Positions 1-5,150 of a stretch of 5,309 nt of DNA are shown piece after piece. Location of the stretch: positions 1 to 5,309 of the forward strand of contig NVXI01000008.1 of assembly GCA_002747015.1 (NCBI GenBank), in the 5' to 3' direction. Position numbers and translations under genes: made by a program. The notes under the pieces were generated by a model. It saw only the letters and a list, made by a program, of their open reading frames with translations, did no database searches and had not been told where the DNA came from. Source of the DNA: Zetaproteobacteria bacterium. GTDB taxonomy: Bacteria; Pseudomonadota; Alphaproteobacteria; Micavibrionales; Micavibrionaceae. The number at the start of each line of letters is the position of its first letter. Position 1 is the first letter of the stretch.

Positions 1-660
1 CACCCCCAAAGTTCCACCAATCGTCGCATTATTGGTAACACTGGCGGAGTTTAGTGTCGCCAGACCTGTGGTGCTAAGGGTCGTAGAGCCAATATTACCA
101 TCATTGGTGATGCCATCTGTTGTTGTTGCGCCATCAACATCGAAGTTATTGGTAACGCTGGCGGAGTTCAGTGTCGCCAGACCTGTGGTGCTCAGAGTGG
201 TTGTCCCAACATTCCCATCATTCGTGATGCCATCTGTTGTGGTTAAACCATCAACATCGAAGTTATTGGACACATTGGTTGTTGTCGCTGTCAGATTAAT
301 GGTTGTGCTATTTAATGTTGTTGTGGCAGCATCTGAATAAATAACCTGTTGTGTTGCCGCCCCACCATTGAAATCATTTACAATAAATGCGCCTGTACCG
401 TCATCATCTGTATCAATTTGAATAATAACATCATCTTCATTGCTGACGCGGGTTTCTACATCGCCGTCGGCATAAAAAACCTCAGAGCTGCTATCTGTCA
501 TCTGAATAAATTCGCCAGCAGAGTTATCGGTATTGCTAACAATAGTGGCGCCATCCGTTGTTACTGGATTTAATTCGTTAAATGTTTGTGCGAAAACCGA
601 GGCTGAAGTCAAAGACAACGCCGCTATGGCTGGTATTAGCACACGAAAACTATGATGCAT
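1..660 (-). CDS. Secreted repeat-rich surface protein (3' part beyond the window)
   Basis: The frame is open from an ATG at 660-658 to the left edge (220 codons, no stop), so the C-terminus is missing. The start is supported by GGAG at 672-669, eight bases upstream. Residues 1-24 form a Sec signal peptide: basic start, hydrophobic core VLIPAIAALSL, and cleavage after SVFA before Q25. Residues 25-130 are rich in Asp, Thr and Asn and include the acidic stretch DTDDDGTG (83-90), which could bind calcium. From about residue 133 come two nearly identical 39-residue units (NFDVDG..TTTDGITNDGN.G.TTLSTTGLATLNSASVTN), then NATIGGTLGV, apparently the start of further beta-strand repeats. Such Thr/Asn/Gly-rich repeats are typical of bacterial adhesins, trimeric autotransporters and phage-fibre-like beta-helices. 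Which anchor it uses cannot be seen because the C-terminus is absent. It is likely exported and surface exposed; an adhesive role is inference. Confidence 0.82.
   Translation of the reverse strand, partial: MHHSFRVLIPAIAALSLTSASVFAQTFNELNPVTTDGATIVSNTDNSAGEFIQMTDSSSEVFYADGDVETRVSNEDDVIIQIDTDDDGTGAFIVNDFNGGAATQQVIYSDAATTTLNSTTINLTATTTNVSNNFDVDGLTTTDGITNDGNVGTTTLSTTGLATLNSASVTNNFDVDGATTTDGITNDGNIGSTTLSTTGLATLNSASVTNNATIGGTLGV
31..264 (-). repeat. Two tandem 117-bp coding repeats
   Basis: Positions 31-147 and 148-264 are in-frame tandem copies of a 117-bp unit (39 codons). I count about 15 base differences between them but only three amino-acid changes (A/L, I/V, S/T), so divergence is mostly silent and the protein repeat is under constraint. 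Upstream in the gene (265 onward) the repeat becomes unrecognisable except for the ATTGG..AC junction. The array may continue past position 1. Confidence 0.85.
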
Positions 661-712
661 GAAAACATCTCCAGAATAGGCAAAGAGAGCAAGATTAGCT
701 CATCCCACATGT

Positions 713-740
713 ATCATAGGTGATAGAACCATTATGTCAA
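713..740 (-). promoter_or_regulatory. Sigma70-type promoter of the repeat-protein gene
   Basis: On the minus strand a perfect -35 TTGACA (740-735) is followed by a 16-base spacer and TATGAT (718-713), five of six matches to the -10 consensus. Transcription would begin near 706, leaving a leader of about 46 bases that contains the GGAG ribosome site of the gene starting at 660. It lies between the upstream minus-strand gene and the repeat protein, so the latter can be transcribed independently. Confidence 0.7.
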
Positions 741-754
741 CATATCAGTGCATG

Positions 755-1378
755 TTAAGGCGTAGGGAGAGCGCTTTCTGGCTTTTCTTTTTTCAAGGAT
801 AAAAAGCCTTTCTCAATCGTTAGGCAGCCTTGTGATAAGGGAACCATAAATAAATTCATTCTCTTATTGCTGGGTTTTTGTAAATAAGAAATACGTTCCC
901 GCAAAATGCGCTGCGGTTTGTAGCTTGAAAAGCGTTTTTGAGCAACTACTTTACAAGTATCTGACCAATGTGTTGTGCGATCATAAATAAGAGAGCACCC
1001 CTTTACCCCAACATCGCGAATATCCGCCGAGATATAGGATACCCCTTGTTTAGGATCAATCATTTCAATAGATACTGAAACAGGCTCACCTTTATTTTTG
1101 GGTGATATAACATGTATTCCCGAAGATGCTCCTCCTATTACGGTATTCCCCCAATTATGTGCCATTTGCGCACAATGTTTAGGTAAAAATTTCCCAGTTA
1201 CACGGCCTAATGCATTAAAGGCATTATTATCTTCTGCTTGTTCCTGAACAATCTGTGCATAATGAGCGTAACCTAAGAAAATACTAACTCCAATAGCACA
1301 AGAAGCGATCACAATGGCACCAGATAAAACAAGTACCTCTTGCGAAATATTTACCTTACTTTTTTTATCGACAACCAT
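755..1378 (-). CDS. Single-pass membrane protein of unknown function
   Basis: This encodes 207 residues if the ATG at 1378 is used. A TTG one codon further upstream is possible, but GGAG at 1389-1386 is seven bases from the ATG, the better spacing. A short basic N-terminus (DKKSK) precedes one hydrophobic helix at about 15-38, so the rest is probably periplasmic. The soluble part has four cysteines (C69, C128, C142, C185) that could form two disulfides. It also has beta-rich stretches such as VSVSIEMIDP and VSYISADIRDVG, and a basic C-terminal third ending PESALPTP. The layout (short cytoplasmic tail, one helix, cysteine-containing globular domain) recalls minor pilins or secretion accessory proteins, but the prepilin G-F-T-x-x-E motif is absent. 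I do not recognise the family. It is 94 bases upstream of the repeat-protein gene on the same strand; a functional link, such as export or assembly of that protein, is only a guess. Confidence 0.72.
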   Translation of the reverse strand: MVVDKKSKVNISQEVLVLSGAIVIASCAIGVSIFLGYAHYAQIVQEQAEDNNAFNALGRVTGKFLPKHCAQMAHNWGNTVIGGASSGIHVISPKNKGEPVSVSIEMIDPKQGVSYISADIRDVGVKGCSLIYDRTTHWSDTCKVVAQKRFSSYKPQRILRERISYLQKPSNKRMNLFMVPLSQGCLTIEKGFLSLKKEKPESALPTP

Positions 1379-1416
1379 CAAAAAACTCCAAAATTATAGC
1401 TAATATATCAAAAGTT

Positions 1417-1443
1417 ATTATAAATATACAGGTTCTATCGCAA
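1417..1443 (-). promoter_or_regulatory. Possible IS-derived hybrid promoter for the membrane protein
   Basis: On the minus strand TTGCGA (1443-1438), inside the IS6-type terminal repeat, lies 15 bases from a perfect TATAAT (1422-1417) in the flanking DNA. A start near 1410 would give a ~32-base leader with the GGAG at 1389-1386. IS26 and relatives are known to donate an outward -35 (TTGCAA) from the same place. The spacer is shorter than the ideal 17, so strength is uncertain. Confidence 0.4.
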
Positions 1444-1448
1444 AGTTT
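1431..1448 (+). repeat. IS6-type left terminal inverted repeat
   Basis: The 18 bases GGTTCTATCGCAAAGTTT match the typical IS6-family end with about two differences in the centre. The position, 85 bases before the transposase start codon, fits the family layout. It also contains the outward -35-like TTGCGA. Confidence 0.7.
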
Positions 1449-1487
1449 AAGCCTTTAAGATTATTTTGGAGTTTTAGAGTTAATTTT

Positions 1488-1507
1488 CCAGAGTTTTTAA
1501 CCTCTGG
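1488..1507 (+). other. Hairpin overlapping the transposase ribosome binding site
   Basis: CCAGAG (1488-1493) pairs with CTCTGG (1502-1507) across an eight-base loop. The 3' arm overlaps the GGAG (1506-1509) that serves the transposase ATG at 1516. In transcripts entering from outside, the hairpin would mask the ribosome site, a known protective arrangement in several IS leaders. There is no T-run on either strand, so it is not an intrinsic terminator. The stem is only 6 bp. Confidence 0.4.
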
Positions 1508-1515
1508 AGCACGTC

Positions 1516-1688
1516 ATGATTTCATTTTCTGGTTGTCATTATCCCAAGTTTATCATTTTGCAATATGTGCGTTGGTACATCTTATGCACTAAGTTATCGG
1601 AACACCGAGGAGATGATGAGATGGTAAAAGCCTTCTTCCGAAAAACCTTACACCAGCGCAACAATTTTACCACTTGGAAAGCATCTGA
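1516..1688 (+). pseudogene. Truncated, frameshifted IS6-family transposase
   Basis: From the ATG at 1516 (GGAG six bases upstream) the frame reads MISFSGCHYPKFIILQYVRW and then YI, which resembles the IS6 N-terminus (F-x-G-R/C-H-x-x-x-x-I-x-x-x-V-R-W-Y). After ATC at 1579-1581 the homology moves to the next frame at 1583, reading YALSYRNTEEMMRW, the conserved Y-x-L-S-Y-R-x-x-E-E-M-M segment. One base remains where three are expected, so a 2-base deletion explains the shift. A stop follows at 1625-1627. The third frame, from 1644, reads NLTPAQQFYHLESI and stop, matching the family's usual C-terminal (S/T)-P-A-x-Q-F-Y-x-L ending. The DDE catalytic core between them, roughly 170 codons, is gone. 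It is non-functional. Confidence 0.75.
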
Positions 1689-1777
1689 AATCTGAATTAC
1701 CAGAAACACCCTAAACATAAAGAAATATATGTATTGCTTTTTGTCGTAAATTCGCTCCAAACACTTAAAAGCTATTT

Positions 1778-1838
1778 ATATGTTGCCTTCAGACAAAAAA
1801 GAAACTAATATGTTTCTTGTAGTTAAAAAGCAACATAT
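1778..1838 (+). promoter_or_regulatory. Nested inverted repeats, probable HipB/HipBA operator
   Basis: The inner palindrome is AAGAAAC (1799-1805), six bases (the -10 element), then GTTTCTT (1812-1818). The outer palindrome is ATATGTTGC (1778-1786) and GCAACATAT (1830-1838). Both are perfect, and their centres fall at about 1808.5 and 1808. HipB proteins are known to repress their own operon by binding inverted repeats around the promoter, with HipA as co-repressor. Assigning these repeats as the operator is inference from position. The arms do not contain the E. coli TATCC/GGATA half-sites, so specificity would differ. Confidence 0.6.
1783..1811 (+). promoter_or_regulatory. hipBA promoter
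   Basis: TTGCCT (1783-1788) and TAATAT (1806-1811) are separated by exactly 17 bases, a good sigma70 pair. Transcription would start near 1818, about 33 bases before the antitoxin ATG. Both hexamers sit within or beside the palindromes listed as the operator, so repressor binding there would block RNA polymerase. Confidence 0.65.
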
Positions 1839-1850
1839 GAGTTTCCCATC

Positions 1851-2177
1851 ATGAAACCACTATTAGAACAACTAAAAAAGCGCAGATTAGCCCTTAATCT
1901 AAAGCAAAAAGATATGATGCTTCGTATTGGCGTATCGCGCCAGCAGTACCAGCATTTAGAGTCTAAAGGTAATCCCAGACTAAACACACTTGAACTCATT
2001 GCTAAGGGGTTGAAAAGTGAGTTGATGCTGATCCCGACAGAAAAGCTAAACCTTGTAAAAAAAATTTTAGAGAATGATACGCCCCCCTCCCCGACAACAA
2101 AACACCCCCTCAAAGAAAGTGAGGAAAGCGCTCTTTCAAATGACCCATGGAAGGATATTCTGGGGGATGAAGAATGA
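1851..2177 (+). CDS. hipB: HipB-like antitoxin, XRE-family DNA-binding repressor
   Basis: This 108-residue protein has a Cro/C1-type helix-turn-helix at about residues 9-55. Helix 2 and the recognition helix fall around LKQKDMMLRIGVSRQQYQHL (17-36), followed by the typical N-P-x-L-x-T-L-E-L-I-A-K-G-L tail of the domain. Residues 75-108 are a polar, proline-containing and acidic tail ending WKDILGDEE. E. coli HipB is about 88 residues, also with a disordered C-terminal tail that promotes its degradation. The role is to bind and restrain the HipA kinase encoded next door and to repress the shared operon. The ATG at 1851 has only a weak Shine-Dalgarno (GAG at 1839-1841). The reading frame ends in ATGA shared with the toxin start, indicating translational coupling. 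Confidence 0.88.
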   Translation: MKPLLEQLKKRRLALNLKQKDMMLRIGVSRQQYQHLESKGNPRLNTLELIAKGLKSELMLIPTEKLNLVKKILENDTPPSPTTKHPLKESEESALSNDPWKDILGDEE

Positions 2178-3466
2178 GTCCCCCGAACCAAACAAATAAT
2201 CAAATTGATGAAATTAGCGTCCTTAAGCTTACCCTGCATGGCAGGCTCATAGGATATTTGGCAGGCTTTCAAAATGGCCGTAATGTTTTGAGCTTTACCG
2301 ATGAGTTTAAAGCAGATTCCTCACGGCCAACATTCAGTCTAATTACACATCCAAGCTTTCCTAATTCAGAAAAGCTCATGTCACAGCCATGGGCAAAAAA
2401 TCAGAGACTACATCCGATTTTATCCAACCTACTCCCAGAGGGCGCATTACGAGACTTAATTTCTCAGGGTTTAAAAACTCATATTGATAATGAGTTTCAG
2501 ATTTTTTCTTATCTCGGCCAAGATCTGCCCGGAGCATTGGTCGCTACACCGATGGAGCCCGAAGAGGTTCCGATGAGCGTTCTTACCACCCATGGTAAGG
2601 CCAAAGCGATAAAACACAAAGTGAGCAACCGAGAGAACAAGTTCTCATTAGCGGGCATTCAAATGAAGTTTTCCATGAAGGAAAAGGACGGGCGCTATAA
2701 CCTGACTAAAAATGGTGAGCTTGGTGATTGGATCATCAAAACGCCATCAACCAATCATAAACACGTACCATTAAACGAATATACGGCAATGTCCCTTTCT
2801 GCTTTGGCGGGTATTGATATTCCTGATATTAAGCTTGTTGAGCTGGGCAAGTTGGATAACCTGCCACAAATCAACTTACCCGATGAAAAACTGGCTTTTG
2901 CCATCAAGCGGTTTGATCGCGAGGGCAATACTAGAATTCATATGGAAGACTTTGCACAAGTCTTGGTGAAATACCCACATAACAAATACGACCCCGCCAA
3001 TAATGAGCAAATTGGTAAAGTGATTTATGATTATTCTGGCGATGGTTTAGCCGATGCTCAGCAATTCGCTAGACGGTTACTGGTGAATATATTACTGGCA
3101 AATGGTGATGCTCATTTGAAAAATTGGAGCCTTCTTTACCAAGACCAAATTACACCAAGACTATCCCCTGCATACGATATCGTCACCACCAGCGTTTATA
3201 TAGAAGGCGAAACGCAATACGCCCTGAACCTTGGCAAAACGAAAGAATGGTTTTCAGTGACAGAGGAGCATTTTCAGGCTTGGGCTGAAAAGTCTGGTAT
3301 CCCATGGAGGGTCATCAAACCGCATATTGACGACACAATGGAAAAAGTGCGCAGTTTATGGCCTGAGGCATTGAAAGATTTGCCGATGGATCAAGGGCAT
3401 AAAGATAAACTCAAAGAGCATTGGGGTAAGCTTCAAGCTAACTTTAAAATAGAGACAACACGATAA
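2174..3466 (+). CDS. hipA: HipA-family serine/threonine kinase toxin
   Basis: This 430-residue protein is full length for HipA (E. coli about 440). The N-terminal subdomain (about 14-125) has the features of the HipA N domain (LHGRLIGYLA, PILSNLLPEGALRD, LGQDLPGAL). The kinase core follows. FSLAGIQMKFS (157-167) corresponds to the E. coli SVAGAQEK loop that carries the autophosphorylated serine, here probably S158. WIIKTP (186-191) supplies the ATP-binding lysine K189, and N201-E202 and FAIKRFDR (242-249) follow as in the family. NGDAHLKNW (310-318) is the catalytic loop with D312, and AYDI (333-336) has the metal-binding D335. All key residues are present, so it should be active. HipA of E. 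coli phosphorylates glutamyl-tRNA synthetase, halting translation and promoting persistence; other family members use other synthetases, so the target here is unknown. The start overlaps the antitoxin stop (ATGA), with GGGGGATGAAG upstream. Confidence 0.92.
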   Translation: MSPPNQTNNQIDEISVLKLTLHGRLIGYLAGFQNGRNVLSFTDEFKADSSRPTFSLITHPSFPNSEKLMSQPWAKNQRLHPILSNLLPEGALRDLISQGLKTHIDNEFQIFSYLGQDLPGALVATPMEPEEVPMSVLTTHGKAKAIKHKVSNRENKFSLAGIQMKFSMKEKDGRYNLTKNGELGDWIIKTPSTNHKHVPLNEYTAMSLSALAGIDIPDIKLVELGKLDNLPQINLPDEKLAFAIKRFDREGNTRIHMEDFAQVLVKYPHNKYDPANNEQIGKVIYDYSGDGLADAQQFARRLLVNILLANGDAHLKNWSLLYQDQITPRLSPAYDIVTTSVYIEGETQYALNLGKTKEWFSVTEEHFQAWAEKSGIPWRVIKPHIDDTMEKVRSLWPEALKDLPMDQGHKDKLKEHWGKLQANFKIETTR

Positions 3467-3544
3467 CCTAAATATGGGACAACCGTTAAACCTAAAAACA
3501 GGTAAAGACATGGCAACGCCTTAAAAAAAGGGCGGGAGAAACAT

Positions 3545-3561
3545 CACCATTACAAATGGTG
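3545..3561 (+). other. Stem-loop downstream of hipA
   Basis: CACCATT (3545-3551) and AATGGTG (3555-3561) form a perfect 7-bp stem with a three-base loop, about 80 bases after the hipA stop. No T-run follows on the plus strand, so a classical intrinsic terminator is not supported. It could stabilise the 3' end of the hipBA transcript. Confidence 0.4.
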
Positions 3562-3565
3562 TTGC

Positions 3566-3659
3566 ATTAACTAATCTTTAATTCATCAGTCGTCACCATA
3601 ACTACAAAGATGTGGCTTGTCGTTAAGAGCGACAAACTTGCGTTTAAGGTTTAGTTGGT
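3566..3659 (+). other. Long imperfect stem with inner hairpin between hipA and the membrane gene
   Basis: Bases 3566-3581 (ATTAACTAATCTTTAA) can pair with 3644-3659 (TTAAGGTTTAGTTGGT) over 16 positions with a single mismatch (3575/3650), three of the pairs being U-G in plus-strand RNA. Inside lies TTGTCG (3617-3622) with CGACAA (3630-3635) around a seven-base loop. The wobble pairs work only in the plus-strand transcript. It could be a structured 3' or 5' untranslated element or a small RNA. I recognise no known family, and there is no open frame of note in 3467-3701. Confidence 0.35.
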
Positions 3660-3668
3660 TAGAAGAGT

Positions 3669-3696
3669 TTGAGCATTAATATACTCATGTTATAAA
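3669..3696 (+). promoter_or_regulatory. Weak candidate promoter before the four-helix membrane gene
   Basis: TTGAGC (3669-3674), a 16-base spacer and TATAAA (3691-3696) resemble a sigma70 promoter. Initiation would fall at about 3702-3704, at the start codon itself, so a transcript from here would be leaderless or nearly so. This agrees with the lack of any Shine-Dalgarno before the ATG at 3702. It rests on a single partial match. Confidence 0.3.
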
Positions 3697-3701
3697 CTCA
3701 T

Positions 3702-4199
3702 ATGATAAATTTTTTTACTCATGATGTTTTAATATTGTTTCTCTATTCGGCACTTCTTGTTATTACATATTTATTGAGCCGTCGAATGAAAGCCAAAAAG
3801 AATAGAATAGTTTATTTTCTGTATTTCAATGCACTGCTAATAATCTACTTAATGTACGCTATTATCTTGGATATCATGCCAAGTAGCTATGATACAATGC
3901 CAAAACCACCTAGATTGAGTGATGAGATTTACTATATCCGCACAGACGGTGGAGCTTGGGGTTCTCACATAATTGTCCACCTCATATGTATAATCTATTT
4001 TATAGTAGGTACTATTCTGTTAAGCATAAGCACCTATAGAAAAATTACAAAAAAAGAAAACCAGTTACAAATCACAAATCATTTATTAATAATTGGTTAT
4101 GCGATCATTCTTTATATATTCGCCACTATTTATTACAGCGATATCTTTGCGTTAAAAGAACATCGCGGAACTGTCACCACGTTACATGGGCCAGTGTAA
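3702..4199 (+). CDS. Four-helix membrane protein, possibly the front part of an interrupted ion-channel-like gene
   Basis: This encodes 165 residues with hydrophobic helices at about 8-26, 36-58, 89-110 and 128-147 and basic stretches (RRMKAKKNR, YRKITKKE) between them that orient the protein. The extramembrane loop at 60-88 is polar and proline-containing. The fourth helix and what follows (IILYIFATIYYSDIF) resemble the outer helix that precedes the pore loop in two-helix-pore potassium channels. The in-frame TAA at 4197 would cut the protein just before that pore, and the frame stays open for 64 more codons. The ATG at 3702 was chosen because upstream in-frame codons hit a stop at 3693-3695 and a later start would lose helix 1. 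No Shine-Dalgarno is visible. Base composition is more AT-rich than hipA. A stand-alone small membrane protein is the alternative; the family is not securely recognised. Confidence 0.55.
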   Translation: MINFFTHDVLILFLYSALLVITYLLSRRMKAKKNRIVYFLYFNALLIIYLMYAIILDIMPSSYDTMPKPPRLSDEIYYIRTDGGAWGSHIIVHLICIIYFIVGTILLSISTYRKITKKENQLQITNHLLIIGYAIILYIFATIYYSDIFALKEHRGTVTTLHGPV

Positions 4200-4394
4200 A
4201 ACCCAGTAAGGCCATTATATTATGATTATGATCAGGTCACATTGAATAAAAAGCTCAATTTCACCGAACAACCATCATCTTATGGTATGCAGCTACAGGC
4301 GGTATTCTTTGGGTTCGCACGAACCTATGCTAGCATTCAGGCCATGTTGATCGTCATGTATATGACAGTAACGTTCCATTCTTTTAATCAATAG
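4200..4394 (+). pseudogene. In-frame continuation after TAA: pore/last-helix-like fragment
   Basis: Directly after the TAA at 4197-4199 the same frame is open for 64 codons to a TAG at 4392-4394. The product includes YYDYDQVTLNKKLNFTEQP, where the Y-x-x-x-x-V-T-L start and proline end fit a channel pore loop, but the GYG selectivity filter is missing (NFT in its place). Next comes FGFARTYASIQAMLIVMYM, which is like the inner helix of such channels (usual pattern A/G-R-x-x-A-x-x-Q/E-A-x-x-G-x-x-Y). Joined to the upstream frame it would give a ~229-residue protein with S5-pore-S6 order. A separate small gene from TTG at 4242 (AGG six bases upstream) is possible but less convincing. A nonsense mutation or sequencing error at 4197 is the simplest explanation. 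The channel identity is inference. Confidence 0.4.
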
Positions 4395-4447
4395 ATGCAA
4401 ACAAAAACTTACTCGCGACCTAGCGCCGAGGCTAAAAGGAGAAAAAA

Positions 4448-4984
4448 ATGACGACTGAAGCAGGAAGAGTTAAAGAAGCCGTCGGCGTGTTCAAAGACAT
4501 AGATGCATTAAATACGGCCGTTGAGGAACTTGAACGCACCGCATTTAGCCGCGACAAAATCAGTATGCTGGGCAACAGAGATGAGATAAAGAAAACATTC
4601 GGTCAATCTGAGATCAAACCCGAACTCGTAGAAGACAACCCCGAGGCACCGCGACGCTCCCCCATCCATCCAGAGGAAAAGGCAATCGGAGCCGGTATCG
4701 TTATTGGTGGCGCGGCCTATATCGGCGCGGTCGGTGCGCTTCTCGCTGGCGGCGCTGCTGTCAGTGTGCCTGCTGTCCTAACTGCCGCAGTAATTGGCGG
4801 TGGTGGTGGCGGCGTTATTGCAAGCATTTTAGGCCATAATTTCGATCTCAATATTAAAAAACAAATCGAAATGGGGGGCACAGTGCTTTGGGTGCAAACA
4901 TTAGGACCAAAGCGTGAAAAAATTGCCTGTGATATTTTAAAGAAAAATGGAGCAACGCACATTCATATTCACGAAATCGCCTAA
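4448..4984 (+). CDS. General-stress-type protein with glycine-rich membrane hairpin
   Basis: This 178-residue protein starts at an ATG with a strong Shine-Dalgarno (AGGAG at 4437-4441, six bases away). Residues 10-42 read VGVFKDIDALNTAVEELERTAFSRDKISMLG without gaps, the beta-alpha-beta pattern of the YflT/GsiB-neighbour type stress domain (helix with A-x-x-x-L-x-x-x-G/A-F-x-x-D-x-I). A charged linker (43-78) leads to a Gly/Ala-rich hydrophobic segment (79-128) containing GAGIVIGGAAYIGAVGALLA and a run of six glycines, a glycine-zipper hairpin able to insert in a membrane. The C-terminal part (133-176, MGGTVLWVQT and ILKKNGATHIHIHEI) repeats the beta-alpha-beta theme; members of this class typically end with G-x-x-L-V-x-V and a His-rich or D-rich strand. 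Proteins of this layout are common in alphaproteobacteria and induced by general stress. The molecular function is unknown. Confidence 0.75.
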   Translation: MTTEAGRVKEAVGVFKDIDALNTAVEELERTAFSRDKISMLGNRDEIKKTFGQSEIKPELVEDNPEAPRRSPIHPEEKAIGAGIVIGGAAYIGAVGALLAGGAAVSVPAVLTAAVIGGGGGGVIASILGHNFDLNIKKQIEMGGTVLWVQTLGPKREKIACDILKKNGATHIHIHEIA

Positions 4985-5150
4985 AACTTATGCCTCGAAG
5001 ACGCATTTGAAGCGCAGATTACTGCAGTCCTATCGAAACGCGCACAAAAATATTTCTCGATTTCGAACAATAATATTGCACTCCGTCATAAGAAGCACGT
5101 AACCTGACATAGATCACGTCTGGCTACGCTCAACAACGGAAGATTATACT

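Larger units (their letters stand above)
1431..1688 (+). mobile_element. Remnant of an IS6-family insertion sequence
   Basis: The left border is the terminal inverted repeat beginning GGTTCTATCGCAAAGTTT, very close to the IS6-family end GGTTCTGTTGCAAAGTTT as I remember it. After ~70 bases of leader come the start of the transposase, a frameshift, an internal deletion and the transposase C-terminus with its stop at 1686-1688. An intact IS6 element is about 0.8 kb, so roughly 500 bases of the interior are missing. I find no convincing right inverted repeat. The stretch 1691-1710, ending CAGAAACACC, is a weak candidate (about 8 of 18 positions), and no 8-bp target duplication is evident. The element cannot move on its own. 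Confidence 0.75.

Noticed and set aside
1539..1760. Minus-strand 73-codon open frame
   Set aside because: It runs antisense across the IS6 transposase remnant, lacks a ribosome site and shows no recognisable domain.
3520..3540. Intrinsic terminator after hipA at CGCC-TTAAAAAAAG-GGCG
   Set aside because: The stem is only four pairs, and the A-run is in the loop instead of a T-run following the stem. It does not fit a terminator on either strand.
3566..3662. Integron attC-like recombination site between hipA and the membrane gene
   Set aside because: The size and inverted layout are suggestive and toxin-antitoxin cassettes occur in integrons, but neither end has the RYYYAAC / GTTRRRY core boxes and no second site flanks the other genes.
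4312..4325. Palindrome GGTTCG-CA-CGAACC upstream of the stress gene as an operator
   Set aside because: Six-base arms with a two-base centre are expected about once per window of this size. It lies inside the readthrough frame and 122 bases from the start. It also has the opposite orientation to the GAAC-N4-GTTC LexA box.
4353..4366. GTCAT-GTAT-ATGAC inverted repeat
   Set aside because: Five-base arms are too short to be meaningful and the element falls within the open continuation frame.
4985..5150. Terminator or promoter between the stress gene and the FecR-like gene
   Set aside because: I found no stem followed by T-run, and the TAATAT at 5071-5076 has no acceptable -35 at 16-18 bases. 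Only the GGAAG ribosome site is convincing.
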